From AP-15 sp963789025 (lineage in GTDB: Bacteria > Pseudomonadota > Alphaproteobacteria > ATCC43930 > CGMCC-115725): a stretch of 64,000 bases of DNA. Location: NCBI GenBank assembly GCA_963789025.1, contig CAWBIT010000003.1, positions 620,001-684,000 of the forward strand, written 5' to 3'. Shown one piece after another: positions 38,133 through 47,287 of this stretch. A program made the translations under genes and the position numbers. The notes beneath the pieces were generated by a model. It made no database searches and was not told the origin of the DNA. It worked only from the letters and a program-made list of their open reading frames with translations. Positions within the stretch are counted from its first letter, which is position 1. Each line of letters begins with the position of its first letter.

Positions 38133-39113
38133 TCAGAAATGGCGGTAGCCGGTAGCCTCCAGTGGGATCTGATGCCCGTCGGCATTTAGTAGCCGCACAC
38201 CTATACCGACATCGATCCTGCCAATCCTAGTCACCGGCACGCCGAGCCGGAGCGACAAGGTTGCGATTGTTTCGGCCGCATCGGCGGGCGCTGCAAACAA
38301 CAATTCGTAATCGTCCCCCGTTGCGGCGAGCCGCGCGCGGATACCCGGATTGTCGTCGACGATGGCTCGCGCCGCGGGCGACAGGGGCACCAGATCCAGT
38401 TCGACTATGGCCGCCACTCGAGAAGTCTCGCAGATGTGACCGAGATCGCCGAGAAGGCCGTCGGAGACGTCGATCATGGCACGCGCGATGCCGCACAGTC
38501 GGGGACCGAGTTCCGTCCGCGGCTCGGGGAGGCGGAAACGCCGGACCAGGTAATCGCGGTGCTCGGGCACGAGATCGGGATAAGCCCCACGCAACAGATC
38601 GAGCCCGAGGAACGCATCGCCGATCGTGCCGGAAACCCATACAAGGTCGCCTGGCTGCGCGCCGCTGCGCCGAATTTCCTGACCTGCCGCGACCTCGCCG
38701 ATCGCGGTCAGCGACAGGACGGCGGGGCCGCGGGTGCCGACCGAATCGCCGCCCAACAGGTCGATGCCGTAGCGGCGTTGATCTTCGCCAAGACCTTCGG
38801 CAAAGCGGGCGAGCCATTCCGGCCCGAACTCGGCCGGGAGCGCCGTCGTAAGAACGTAATGAAGCGGTCGCGCGCCCATCGCCGCGAGATCCGACAGATT
38901 GACGCGCAACAGCTTGCGCGCGACCAGGTCCGGCGGGTCTTCCGGCAAGTAGTGCACTCCGGCGACGATCGCATCCGCCGTTACGACGAGACGCCGCCCC
39001 GGGGAGCAGTCGACAATAGCGGCGTCGTCTAACAGCCCGAGCCCGCCTGGGCCTGCGAGCGGCGCGAAGAAACGCCGGATCCGCTCGAATTCTCCGACCT
39101 CGTCTGCACCCAT
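38133..39113 (-). CDS. thiL: Thiamine-monophosphate kinase
   Basis: 326 residues. Makes thiamine diphosphate from thiamine monophosphate and ATP. The N-terminal metal- and ATP-binding part has 'GLGLLDDAAIVDCSPGRRLV' and 'VTADAIVAGVHYLPEDPP'. 'VNLSDLAAMGARPLHYVLTT' and 'LLGGDSVGTRGPAVLSLTAI' are typical of the PurM-like superfamily, and 'GIARAMIDVSDGLLGDLGHI' starts the second domain. It follows nusB by six bases at the end of the ribE-ribH-nusB-thiL cluster. Confidence 0.95.
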   Translation of the reverse strand: MGADEVGEFERIRRFFAPLAGPGGLGLLDDAAIVDCSPGRRLVVTADAIVAGVHYLPEDPPDLVARKLLRVNLSDLAAMGARPLHYVLTTALPAEFGPEWLARFAEGLGEDQRRYGIDLLGGDSVGTRGPAVLSLTAIGEVAAGQEIRRSGAQPGDLVWVSGTIGDAFLGLDLLRGAYPDLVPEHRDYLVRRFRLPEPRTELGPRLCGIARAMIDVSDGLLGDLGHICETSRVAAIVELDLVPLSPAARAIVDDNPGIRARLAATGDDYELLFAAPADAAETIATLSLRLGVPVTRIGRIDVGIGVRLLNADGHQIPLEATGYRHF

Positions 39114-39119
39114 CGACCG

Positions 39120-39647
39120 CTACATCTCGGAAGAACGCAACGTGCGACCCAACTTGTCGAGGACGCCGTTCGCGAGCCCCGGCTCTTTGCCGGAAAAAAA
39201 CGCGTGAGCAATGGTCGTGTATTCGTTGATCGAGACGCGTGGCGGAACGTCGCGCCGATGCACGAGCTCATAGGCGCCGGCTCGTAGGATCGCGCGCAGA
39301 ACCGCATCGAACCGGGGCAGCGGCCACTCTTCGGTGAGCGCCTCGGAGATCGCCGCATCGAGCCGGTCCAAATCAGCCGCTACTCCCCGGACGATGTCGG
39401 AGAACAGCGCGGGGTCGGCCTCGCCGTACCGATCGCCGTCGATGTCATGGCCCAGGCGGTGCCGGGCGAACTCGCGCACGACCAATTCCGGGTCGATCTC
39501 GCGATTGAGCTCCAGCTGGTACAGCGCCTGCACCGCCGCCAGCCGGGCGGCGCTGCGCCGCCGGCCGCCGGCCCGCGGTGCGCCTGCCCCGCCTTCAGGC
39601 CCTTCCGGCTGAAGACCGCCGGGCGGCCGCTCTATCGGTGTCGTCAT
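39120..39647 (-). CDS. nusB: Transcription antitermination factor NusB
   Basis: 175 residues, all-helical. Binds boxA RNA with NusE to promote rRNA antitermination. The N-terminal 25 residues are Pro/Gly-rich, then 'RRRSAARLAAVQALYQLELN' starts the NusB domain; 'PLPRFDAVLRAILRAGAYEL' and 'PPRVSINEYTTIAHAFFSGK' are the characteristic helices. The start overlaps the 3' end of ribH by 53 bases in another frame; the domain itself begins after the overlap, so a later start cannot be excluded. Confidence 0.93.
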   Translation of the reverse strand: MTTPIERPPGGLQPEGPEGGAGAPRAGGRRRSAARLAAVQALYQLELNREIDPELVVREFARHRLGHDIDGDRYGEADPALFSDIVRGVAADLDRLDAAISEALTEEWPLPRFDAVLRAILRAGAYELVHRRDVPPRVSINEYTTIAHAFFSGKEPGLANGVLDKLGRTLRSSEM

Positions 39648-40089
39648 TTTCCTCCCCGGCGAGGCGGCGCTTCAAATCGACTAGTGCCAGGCAGGCGCGC
39701 ACCGCTTCGCCGCCTTTGTCCCTGTGCTCGGCTGAAGCGCGGGCCAATGCTTGCGGCTCGTTCTCCACGGTTAGAATGCCGTAGCCGATGGCGAACCCGT
39801 CACGCGCCGCCAGATCCTGCAAGCCCCTCGCGCTCTCGGCGCAGATGTGATCATAATGCGTCGTCTCGCCCCTGATCACACAGCCGAGCGCGACAAAGCC
39901 GTCGAAGCGATCGGTGGACCGCGCAACCATACCGATCGCCGCCGGTATCTCGAAAGCTCCGGGTACCGAGATCACCTCGTGGGTGGCGCCGGCCGCCGTC
40001 ATTGCACGCTCGGCGCCCTTGCGCAGCTGGTCGGCAATGTGGGTGTAATAGAGCGCCTCGACGAGGAGAAGATGCGGTGGTCGGTTCAT
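39595..40089 (-). CDS. ribH: 6,7-dimethyl-8-ribityllumazine synthase
   Basis: 164 residues. Condenses the ribityl-pyrimidine with dihydroxybutanone phosphate, the penultimate riboflavin step. Conserved sequence: 'VISVPGAFEIPAAIGMVARS', 'VALGCVIRGETTHYDHICAE' (with the catalytic His) and 'GYGILTVENEPQALARA'. The C-terminus is longer than usual and Arg/Ala-rich ('RAAARRSSAGRA') because it runs into the nusB coding region. Its ATG overlaps the stop of ribE (4 bases). Confidence 0.95.
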   Translation of the reverse strand: MNRPPHLLLVEALYYTHIADQLRKGAERAMTAAGATHEVISVPGAFEIPAAIGMVARSTDRFDGFVALGCVIRGETTHYDHICAESARGLQDLAARDGFAIGYGILTVENEPQALARASAEHRDKGGEAVRACLALVDLKRRLAGEENDDTDRAAARRSSAGRA

Positions 40090-40688
40090 TGCACCCCCTG
40101 GGCGCGCGCGCCGAGAAGCCGGGCGACGTAGCGCGCAATCAGATCGATCTCAAGGTTCATCCGCTGGCCGGATCTCGCCTCGTCGAAGTTGGTGCATGCC
40201 AGCGTATGAGGAATGATATTCACGCCGAAACGAGTTCCCGACACTTCGTTGACGGTCAAGCTGACCCCGTCGAGGGCGACCGAGCCCTTCGCAGCGATAA
40301 ACCTTTCCAGACCGTCGGGCACCTCGAAAATGAACCGTACCAACTCGGCTTCGGAGCGCCGCTCGACGATGCGCGCGATGCCGTCCACGTGTCCCGAGAC
40401 GAGATGCCCGCCCAGTTCGTCGCCGACCCGCAACGATTTTTCGAGGTTCACCGGAGTTCCCTCTACCCACCCGCCGATTGTCGTGCATGCCAGGGTCTCG
40501 GCCGATGCTTGAACCGAGAATGCTTCGGCCTCCGTCGCGACCACCGTCAGACAGGCCCCGGAACATGCGATCGAGGCCCCAAGAGCGATAGCCGAGGTGT
40601 CGAACGCCGTGGCGATCGTCAGATCGACGAGATCGCCGCGGCGCAACCGTTTTACCCGGCCGAGATCCGTGATGATGCCGGTGAACAT
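40086..40688 (-). CDS. ribE: Riboflavin synthase alpha chain
   Basis: 200 residues. Dismutates two lumazine molecules to riboflavin. The two tandem lumazine-binding repeats are visible: 'MFTGIITDLGRVKRLRRGDL' with 'GASIACSGACLTVVATEAEA', and 'VSGHVDGIARIVERRSEAEL' with 'GSVALDGVSLTVNEVSGTRF'. The N-terminal MFTGII is invariant in the family. First gene of a leftward cluster with ribH, nusB and thiL, all overlapping or nearly so. ribD and ribBA are not in this window. Confidence 0.96.
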   Translation of the reverse strand: MFTGIITDLGRVKRLRRGDLVDLTIATAFDTSAIALGASIACSGACLTVVATEAEAFSVQASAETLACTTIGGWVEGTPVNLEKSLRVGDELGGHLVSGHVDGIARIVERRSEAELVRFIFEVPDGLERFIAAKGSVALDGVSLTVNEVSGTRFGVNIIPHTLACTNFDEARSGQRMNLEIDLIARYVARLLGARAQGVQ

Positions 40689-40794
40689 CCGGCTAGGCTA
40701 CGGTTCCGTGACATGATTTGCCAGAGCGTCTTTGCGCCCCCTGGAATGCGATGGCGCGATGCTTGTTCGCCAAAGGGGAACCAAGGAGGCCGAA

Positions 40795-41250
40795 ATGAAG
40801 ACCAGAGCCGCGGGAGGTATTCTGCTGAGCATAGTCCTCGCCAGCGCGAGTTTCGTCCCGTCCCGGGCGGCTGACGAAATCAAGGCCGGCAAATGGCAGT
40901 TCACGACCCAGATGCAGTTGCCCGGCGCCGCCCAGTCACCGCCCGGGGTTCAGGCGTCAGCGGGCGGCAATGCCCCGATGACACGCACCGCGTGCATCGA
41001 TGCCGCCAACCCGATCCCGGCCGAAGCACAATGCAAGCTCGACCGGGTGGATCGTCAGGGTAGTGTCGTCACCTGGGCAATGACCTGCAACTCGCCCCGG
41101 GGTCCGATCCAATCTGCCGGATCGGGACGCTACGCCGGCGACACGATGGAGGCGACCTTGACGGCGCGCGTTCCGGGCCCCAACGGCCAGCCGGTCGATA
41201 GCCCCGGCCGCATCACCGGTCGTTATCTTGGACCGTGCGATACAAAATAG
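40795..41250 (+). CDS. DUF3617-family exported protein
   Basis: 151 residues from the ATG at 40795, which follows AAGGAGGCC. A signal peptide (MKTRAAGGILLSIVLASASF, cut near 'SRAADEIK') implies periplasmic location. The mature part fits the DUF3617 pattern: 'IKAGKWQFTTQMQLPG', 'RTACIDAANPIPAEAQCKLD', 'VVTWAMTCNSPRGPIQSAGS' and 'YAGDTMEATLTARV'. The function of the family is unknown. Divergent from ribE and convergent with a transporter gene, so probably transcribed alone. Confidence 0.85.
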   Translation: MKTRAAGGILLSIVLASASFVPSRAADEIKAGKWQFTTQMQLPGAAQSPPGVQASAGGNAPMTRTACIDAANPIPAEAQCKLDRVDRQGSVVTWAMTCNSPRGPIQSAGSGRYAGDTMEATLTARVPGPNGQPVDSPGRITGRYLGPCDTK

Positions 41251-41257
41251 CGGTGTC

Positions 41258-42610
41258 CTACGCGGCTGTTGATGCTGCGGCGGCGATGTCGTGCTCCTGT
41301 GAAATGTCGCGGTCAGTGTAATCAGGCAGAAATGTGGTGGCAGTGATGCTGACGATCGCGCAGAACAGGATATAGAGCGCGATCGCGTAGCCCGAGCCGG
41401 TCGCCGCAAACAACGCCGTCGCGATCAGCGGCGCCGGGCCGCCGGCAATGACCGACGAGAGGTGGTAGCCGAGCGAGGAACCGCTGTAACGCAGCCGCGG
41501 GGTGAAGCATTCGGCGATCAGCGCCGCCTGCGGACCATACATCATGTCGTGCGGCACGAACGACAGGATGACCGCGAGAAAAATCAGTCCAGGAACCATG
41601 CTGTTCATCATCGCGAAATAAATGAAGCCGAAGACCCCCACGCTGACCGCGCCGATCAGGTACATCCGTTTGCGGCCGATGCGATCCGAGATGTGCCCGG
41701 CCAGGGGCGTCGTTACGCCCGAGAACAAGGTCGCGATCAAAACGGCGGTGAGCAGGAAATCGCGCGAAACGCCGGAGACCTTGGTTCCATAGACAAAGAC
41801 AAAGGCGGCATAAACATAAAAGGGCCCTTGCTCGGCCATCCGGCACAGCGCGGTCAGAATGATCTGCTTCGGTTGGCGCTTAATCACTTCGATCACCGGC
41901 GTGCGCTCGACCCGGCGCTGTTCGAGGATTCGCCTAAAAATCGGCGTTTCGAGGATGCCGAGGCGGATGTAAAGCCCAACCCCGACCATCACGATCGAGA
42001 GCCAGAATGGGACTCGCCAGCCCCAGCTGAGGAACTGGTCACCCGAAATCGCGCTGAACGCGAGCACCGCGAGGTTGGCGAAGAACAACCCCGCCGGGCC
42101 GCCCCATTGCGGCCACGAGGTGATGAACCCGCGATGGGCGTTGGTTCTCGCCCATTCCATCGCGATCAAGGTGGCACCGCCCCATTCGCCGCCGATGCCG
42201 AGACCCTGAATAAAACGGACAACCGTCAGAATGACCGCGCCCCAGATGCCGATCGATGCGTAGCCGGGGATAAAGCCCACTGCAAAAGTCGACAGCCCGG
42301 TCAGCAGCAAGGTTGCGATCAGAGTTACCTTGCGGCCGATGCGGTCTCCATAATGGCCGAACAGCGCCGCGCCGACCGGGCGGGCGACAAAGCCGACGGC
42401 GTAAATGCCGAAAGCCTGCAACGTTCCAGCGAGCGGCTCGGATGATGGGAAATACAATTGCGCGAAGACGAGCGGGGCAACGATCACATAAAGCAGGAAA
42501 TCATACGCCTCGATGATCGTGCCGACCGTGCCGGCGACAACCGCGCGGCGCAATTGCCGGCTGTGCTCGGCATCAGACAGGGCACTCGCAGTCATTTCTG
42601 CTGTTCTCAT
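41258..42610 (-). CDS. MFS transporter, metabolite:H+ symporter (MHS) family
   Basis: 450 residues with 12 predicted membrane helices. Inner-membrane proton symporter for a small carboxylate or betaine-like solute. MHS signatures: 'GTIIEAYDFLLYV' in TM1 (an Ala replaces the usual Trp of IEWYDF), 'FGHYGDRIGRKVTLIATLLL' (motif A), 'FIQGLGIGGEWGGATLIAME' and 'GHISDRIGRKRMYLIGAVSV'. GGGAGGG precedes the ATG. It lies 22 bases downstream of a close paralogue, probably co-transcribed. Confidence 0.9.
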   Translation of the reverse strand: MRTAEMTASALSDAEHSRQLRRAVVAGTVGTIIEAYDFLLYVIVAPLVFAQLYFPSSEPLAGTLQAFGIYAVGFVARPVGAALFGHYGDRIGRKVTLIATLLLTGLSTFAVGFIPGYASIGIWGAVILTVVRFIQGLGIGGEWGGATLIAMEWARTNAHRGFITSWPQWGGPAGLFFANLAVLAFSAISGDQFLSWGWRVPFWLSIVMVGVGLYIRLGILETPIFRRILEQRRVERTPVIEVIKRQPKQIILTALCRMAEQGPFYVYAAFVFVYGTKVSGVSRDFLLTAVLIATLFSGVTTPLAGHISDRIGRKRMYLIGAVSVGVFGFIYFAMMNSMVPGLIFLAVILSFVPHDMMYGPQAALIAECFTPRLRYSGSSLGYHLSSVIAGGPAPLIATALFAATGSGYAIALYILFCAIVSITATTFLPDYTDRDISQEHDIAAAASTAA

Positions 42611-42632
42611 CTTATTCCCTCCCCCTTTCGCT

Positions 42633-43988
42633 CTAATCGGCTCTTGCCCGAACAGTCCCGACGTTGTCGTATTCCTCCGAGATGTCCTTGTTGGTGTAGT
42701 CCGTCAGCAGCGCCGTCGCGACGATGCCGATGGCGGCGCAAGCGAGGATGTAGAGCGCGATGGGCAGGCTGGACCCGAAGGTAGCGAACAGCGCCGTGGC
42801 AATAAACGGCGAGGGACCGCCGGCGATGATCGAGGCCAGCTGATAGCCGAGCGAGGAGCCGCTGTAGCGCAGTCGCGGCGAGAAGCTTTCCGCGATCAGC
42901 GCCGCTTCGGGGCCGTACATCGTCATGATCGGCAGACCCGCCAGCGCGATGCCGATAAAGATCAGCACCGGCAATTTGCTATCGAGTAGACCGAACCAGA
43001 CGAAGCCGTAGACCGCGACAAACACACAGCCGATCATGTACATGTTTTTGCGGCCGATGCGGTCCGACAGATGTCCAGAGACCGTTACCCAGAGAAATGC
43101 CAGAACGTGTCCCACGAGCGTAGCAATCAATAGAAAATTGCGCGATGCGCCGAGGACCATCGTTCCATAGGTGAAGACGAAAGCGCCAAAGATATAACCC
43201 GGCGCCTGTTCCGGCATCCGCAGTAATGCGGTCAGCGCCACCTGCTTGGGCTGGCGCTTCAGCACCTCCAGGACCGGCACGCGTTCGACGCGCTCCTCCT
43301 CGACGACTTTGCGGAAGACCGGGGTCTCGAGGATGCCCAGCCGGATCCACAGCCCGATTCCGACCATGACCATGCTGATCAGAAACGGGATGCGCCAACC
43401 CCAAACCAGGAACTGGTCGCCGGACAACCAGCTAAAAAAAAGCACTGCCAGACTTGCCAGGAAAAAACCGGCCGGCGCGCCGAATTGCGGCCAGGACGAG
43501 ATGAAGCCGCGATGCTTGTTGGTGCGCGCCCATTCCATTGCCAGCAGCACCGAGCCGCCCCACTCGCCGCCGACGCCGATGCCCTGGATGAGGCGAATGA
43601 CCGTCAGCAGGATGGCGCCCCAGATGCCGATGCTGGCGTAGGTCGGAACGAGACCGACGGCAGTGGTGGCGAGGCCGGTCACCAGCAAGGTCGCGATCAA
43701 GGTTGCCTTGCGACCGATACGGTCGCCCCAATGGCCGAAGATCGCCGCCCCGATCGGCCGCCCGACAAAGCCGATGAAAAAGACGGCGAACGCCTCGAGC
43801 ACGCCGACCAACGGGTCGGATTTCGGGAAGAAGAGCGGGCCGAAGACCAGCGCGGTCACCTGCCCGTAGAGCAGGAAATCGTACCATTCGATCGTCGTGC
43901 CGACCGTGCTGGCGATCAGGGCGCGGCGCAATTGCCGGCTGTGCTCCGTATCCGAGAGCCTGGTCGGGGTGATGTCGGCTGTCGTCAT
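42633..43988 (-). CDS. MFS transporter, metabolite:H+ symporter (MHS) family, paralogue
   Basis: 451 residues from the ATG at 43988 (GGGAGGG upstream). It matches the adjacent 41258-42610 product along its whole length. Signatures: 'GTTIEWYDFLLYG', 'FGHWGDRIGRKATLIATLLV', 'LIQGIGVGGEWGGSVLLAME' and 'GHLSDRIGRKNMYMIGCVFV'. The tandem pair suggests local duplication and divergence toward related substrates (inference). Substrate not readable. Confidence 0.9.
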   Translation of the reverse strand: MTTADITPTRLSDTEHSRQLRRALIASTVGTTIEWYDFLLYGQVTALVFGPLFFPKSDPLVGVLEAFAVFFIGFVGRPIGAAIFGHWGDRIGRKATLIATLLVTGLATTAVGLVPTYASIGIWGAILLTVIRLIQGIGVGGEWGGSVLLAMEWARTNKHRGFISSWPQFGAPAGFFLASLAVLFFSWLSGDQFLVWGWRIPFLISMVMVGIGLWIRLGILETPVFRKVVEEERVERVPVLEVLKRQPKQVALTALLRMPEQAPGYIFGAFVFTYGTMVLGASRNFLLIATLVGHVLAFLWVTVSGHLSDRIGRKNMYMIGCVFVAVYGFVWFGLLDSKLPVLIFIGIALAGLPIMTMYGPEAALIAESFSPRLRYSGSSLGYQLASIIAGGPSPFIATALFATFGSSLPIALYILACAAIGIVATALLTDYTNKDISEEYDNVGTVRARAD

Positions 43989-44086
43989 TGGTTCCCTCCC
44001 AGGGCTGGGCAAGCGAGACGCCCGTTATGGTTATGGGAGGATGCTAGCAGTCGAGGAAAGAACGTGAAAGGGGGTCTGGGCTCGGC

Positions 44087-44725
44087 TCAGCCCGCAGCCC
44101 GCAACAGCCGCAGCGGGTTGGGGAGGCGGTCGAGGGCGGTCTGGAGCCGGTGTCGCGCTTGGCCGATACGCGCCACATCGGCGAGGCAACGATCGAGAAA
44201 CTCGCGGGTATCGGCAGATGCCGGCGAGCGGTCCTCCAGCCAGTAAAGCAAAGTCGCGGCGTAGATACCCGCGAGGGTGGCGCGCTTTGTATAAAAGCTG
44301 AAATCGGTCGCGCTGTCTCCGGCGGCGTACCAGATGCCGTCGACCGTCTCGTACAGCAGACGCATCGCCGATGGCGCGTTTTGCGGCAATGACAATATGG
44401 TCAGGGCGCGGCGCACCGCCTCGCGCCAGGGCTCGACAATCTCCAGCCGAGTGTTGACCGCGAGCGCGACGCGCTCCGGCACCCGCAATTGGTCGAGCGG
44501 CAAGCTCTCCAGCCGGTCGAGCATGCGGCGATCCGCCCAGCGGCTGAAACGGGCGGCAAAATCGGCCGGACCATCCGGGAAGAGGGCCAGCGCTTCCGCC
44601 GCCGGCACGCCAATGCGCCGCGCCGCCGCGCGCAAAGCCGCGCGCGACCAGCCGTCGAACGGCACGTCCGACAGCATCGCCTCGATCAGCGCGTCGCGTT
44701 GGCTCTCGGCGAGCGGGCTCTTCAT
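44087..44725 (-). CDS. COQ9-family protein (rpsU-divergently transcribed type)
   Basis: 212 residues from the ATG at 44725. The eukaryotic relative COQ9 is a lipid-binding partner in ubiquinone synthesis; bacterial members are named from their position opposite rpsU, which is the case here. Conserved features: an N-terminal helix-turn-helix-like region 'FDGWSRAALRAAARRIGVPA', then 'FPDGPADFAARFSRWADRRM', and 'LLYETVDGIWYAAGDSATDF' then 'SFYTKRATLAGIYAATLLYW' in the lipid-binding part. Overlaps def by four bases (ATGA). Confidence 0.92.
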   Translation of the reverse strand: MKSPLAESQRDALIEAMLSDVPFDGWSRAALRAAARRIGVPAAEALALFPDGPADFAARFSRWADRRMLDRLESLPLDQLRVPERVALAVNTRLEIVEPWREAVRRALTILSLPQNAPSAMRLLYETVDGIWYAAGDSATDFSFYTKRATLAGIYAATLLYWLEDRSPASADTREFLDRCLADVARIGQARHRLQTALDRLPNPLRLLRAAG

Positions 44726-45285
44726 GCCGTCGGACTTTGCGCGAGAACGGCGGCGAGGTCGATGGGATGGCGCTGCAGTTCCTCGACAAAGACCAGCAGC
44801 CGATGGTTCGTCATGCGCTGCGGATAAAGTATGCCGTCGAGATGGTCGCATTCGTGCTGGACGACGCGGGCGTGGAACCCCTCGACCTCGCGCTCGATGA
44901 CCTCGCCATCGAGGCCGGTTCCGCGATAGCGGACCCGCAGGTGACGCGGCACGACGCCGCGCAATCCGGGAACCGACAGGCAGCCCTCCCAGCCCAATGC
45001 CCGCTCCCGCCCAATAGTCTCGACCACCGGGTTGACCAGCACCGTCAGATCCTGCGCGACGGCGCCCGGCATGTCGCTGAGACGATCGCCCAATACCTGA
45101 AATACCACGATCCGGTAGGGCTGATGCACCTGCGGAGCGGCAATGCCGGTGCCGCCGGCATCCTCCATGGTCTCGACCATGTCGTCGACGAGGCGGCGCA
45201 CCCAGGGTGCCGTCGGGTCGTCAACCGCGCCGGCGACGCCGCGCAAAACGGGATGCCCCATCCGGGCGATCTTTAAGAGAGCCAT
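44722..45285 (-). CDS. def: Peptide deformylase
   Basis: 187 residues from the ATG at 45285; the longer frame to 45549 crosses the rpsU region and is not used. Removes the N-formyl group from new proteins. All three family motifs are present: 'GGTGIAAPQV' (residues 44-53), 'EGCLSVPGLRG' with metal ligand Cys102, and 'QHECDHLDG' with His144, Glu145 and His148. Coupled to the COQ9-family gene by an ATGA overlap; divergent from rpsU. Confidence 0.96.
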   Translation of the reverse strand: MALLKIARMGHPVLRGVAGAVDDPTAPWVRRLVDDMVETMEDAGGTGIAAPQVHQPYRIVVFQVLGDRLSDMPGAVAQDLTVLVNPVVETIGRERALGWEGCLSVPGLRGVVPRHLRVRYRGTGLDGEVIEREVEGFHARVVQHECDHLDGILYPQRMTNHRLLVFVEELQRHPIDLAAVLAQSPTA

Positions 45286-45445
45286 GACGTCAATATGTGA
45301 CGGCAGGGGATCGGGGTAAAGCTGAGTCACTACCCGCCGGCGGGCTGCCTTCACAGCATCCCGTGAAAGTGCTAAATATTGCCGCACACGGACCGCCGCC
45401 GCGGCCCGGCCGAATCGCGCCATATAATTACGGAGAAGAGCCACC

Positions 45446-45649
45446 GTGCAAGTCCTCGTTCGCGACAATAATGTCGACCAGGCGCTCCGCGCCTTGAAGA
45501 AAAAAATGCAACGCGAAGGGGTATTCCGAGAGATGAAGCTCCGCCGCAATTACGAGAAACCCTCGGAGCGGCGGGCGCGCGAAAAGGCCGAAGCGGTGCG
45601 CCGCTACCGCAAGCTGCTGCGCAAGCGGCTGGAGCGCGAGGGCTACTGA
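45446..45649 (+). CDS. rpsU: 30S ribosomal protein S21
   Basis: 67 residues, GTG start, with GGAGAAGAG about 8 bases upstream. Begins 'MQVLVRDNNVDQALRALKKK' and is strongly basic, with 'REMKLRRNYEKPSERRAREK' and a final 'LLRKRLEREGY'. S21 helps initiation near the anti-Shine-Dalgarno region. Divergent from def/COQ9 with about 160 bases between. Confidence 0.97.
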   Translation: MQVLVRDNNVDQALRALKKKMQREGVFREMKLRRNYEKPSERRAREKAEAVRRYRKLLRKRLEREGY

Positions 45650-45968
45650 GCGCTGCCGCCCCGCTCCGGGGAGGAATTGGAGGGAAGCGCGACCTGTCCG
45701 CCGCGAGTACCGGCCACAATCACAAATTGTATCGGGACGCGCGCCCGTCGCTGCACCTGCAGCAAATCTGCAGCGAAACTTCTTCCCAGGGTTGTACCTT
45801 CGGGCGGTGTGCGGCGCGATCTAGGAAGCAACTCAAATTTGCCGGCGACATCGCCATGTTCTTCGGTTCTGTCGAGCTATCCCAAACGTTTATAGCGTAA
45901 CATCCCTTTGCGGTGATTTTCGGGATACACTGATCGGGCCGGGCATCGCACGCGCCTCGCCGCTTTGT
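45650..45968. other. Gene-free stretch downstream of rpsU
   Basis: 319 bases without a convincing gene. A CCCCG-CTC-CGGGG hairpin at 45659-45671, just after the rpsU stop, could help end that transcript, although no T-run follows. The rest shows no clear repeat or coding pattern until similarity to the binding-protein array begins near 45969. A promoter for the array, if one survives, should lie here or upstream. Confidence 0.4.
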
Positions 45969-46298
45969 CAGTATGAAAGAGAGCGAGGCAGAGGCTCTCA
46001 TGTGATCACTACCGCCTGTGCCGTTACCCTCTGCAAGCAGATCGCCGATCTAGCGCTCGCGACCCGTCTTCCGTCGTCCTCCGACAAGGACGGAGTTATG
46101 GCCGGAACATCAGTGAGCCTCTACCCGGATCGGGTGGCAATGATCCGTCCGGCCGCCGTGCAGATCGACAAGAGGGAGACCAGCCCGGCCGACATTCCTG
46201 TCGAGCAGCCGACCCGTTGCAACCTGAAAACCCGCCGTTTGCTGAACCTGACCATTCCGCTCGCGCTGCTCGCCCGTGCCGACGAATTGATCGAATGA
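45969..46298 (+). pseudogene. Eroded 3' fragment of a PF04392 substrate-binding protein gene
   Basis: From about 45969 the DNA matches the last third of the fourth array gene, near 49870 onward ('cagtatgaaaaagagcgggg'). The readable frame (from 46002) gives 'QIADLALATRLPSSS', 'IDKRETSPADIPVEQPTR' and 'LLNLTIPLALLARADELIE'. Nothing equivalent to the first 210 residues remains. Its stop overlaps the ATG of the next copy (ATGA), so it is the left edge of the array. Confidence 0.75.
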
Positions 46299-47287
46299 GG
46301 CGGCGGGATTTCGCGATTGGTTTGTTGCTCGCAGCCTGAGCAGGAGCGGTGCGGGCGCAAGAGCCGGCGAAGCAGCATCGGATTGCGATCGTCCTCCCCG
46401 CAGGCCCCGTCACCCGCATCAACGATCCGGCAAGTCTCGCTTTTCGGGCATTTTGGGAAGAGCTGCGCCGGCTGGGCGATGTCGAGGGACAAAACCTCAT
46501 CGTCGAGCGATATTCCGGCGAGGGGCGGCCTGAACGTTATGCCGATCTCGCTCGCAAGGTCGTCAGCCGGAACCCGGAGGTGATCGTCGCCATTGCCGGA
46601 CTGATCACGTCGGCGATTAGCGCAGCCACCGGCACAATACCGATCGTCGCCTCCGGGCCTTATACCAGCTCGGGAGTGCTGCCGAGTCTGGCGCGACCTG
46701 GCGGCAACATGACCGGTATCAGGGTCGAGGAGCCCGAGATCAGATCTATGGAAAGCGCCTGCAGATCCCTAAAGGAGGCCGTCCCCGCGGCATCCAAGGC
46801 CGCCTACCTGACCACGCGTGTTTCGCTGGCTGCCGAAGGCCAGCAGCTTCGCGAAGCAGGCGGGCGATTGCAAATCTCCGTGATCGAGTTGGCGCTCGAG
46901 GAAGTGACCTCGACCGCAGTACAGCGTGCATTCGCCGAAATCGCACAGCAGCAATCGGACGCGGTCATCGTGAACTCCAATAGTCTCCTCTTCCCCCACC
47001 GTCAGCTGATCGTGGAGCTGGCCGAGAAGAGCCGCTTACCAGCGCTGTACCCCTGGCGCGAATACGTCGAGGCGGGTGGGCTGATGGCCTATGCGAGCGA
47101 TAACCGCGAACTCTGGTTGCGGATGGCCGATGACGTACACCAGATCCTCAACGGGACCAAACCGGGCGACATCCCGATTTATCAGCCGACCAAATTCGAC
47201 CTCGTCATCAATCTGAAAGCCGCCAGGGCGATCGATCTCACGATCCCGCCGTCCCTGCTCGCAGCCGCCGACGAGGTGATCGAATGA
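46295..47287 (+). pseudogene. PF04392 substrate-binding protein, array copy 1 (damaged)
   Basis: Begins MRRRDFAIGLLLAA and then meets an in-frame TGA (codon 15, within the signal peptide); the frame continues 'AGAVRAQEPAKQHRIAIV'. A GTG at 46349 would start a protein without an export signal. A short internal stretch (about 46740-46775) is also out of frame: it reads 'MESACRSLKEAV' where sister copies have 'YGKRLQILKEAV', implying two compensating indels. The rest is intact: 'GDVEGQNLIVERYSGEGRPE', 'LARPGGNMTGI', 'GGLMAYASD' and 'FDLVINLKAARAIDL'. Same subtype as copies 6 and 7. Confidence 0.8.

Noticed and set aside
46337..46339. In-frame TGA in array copy 1 read as selenocysteine or programmed readthrough
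   Set aside because: It lies in a signal peptide, no selenocysteine insertion element is visible, and the copy has other lesions, so a nonsense mutation is simpler.
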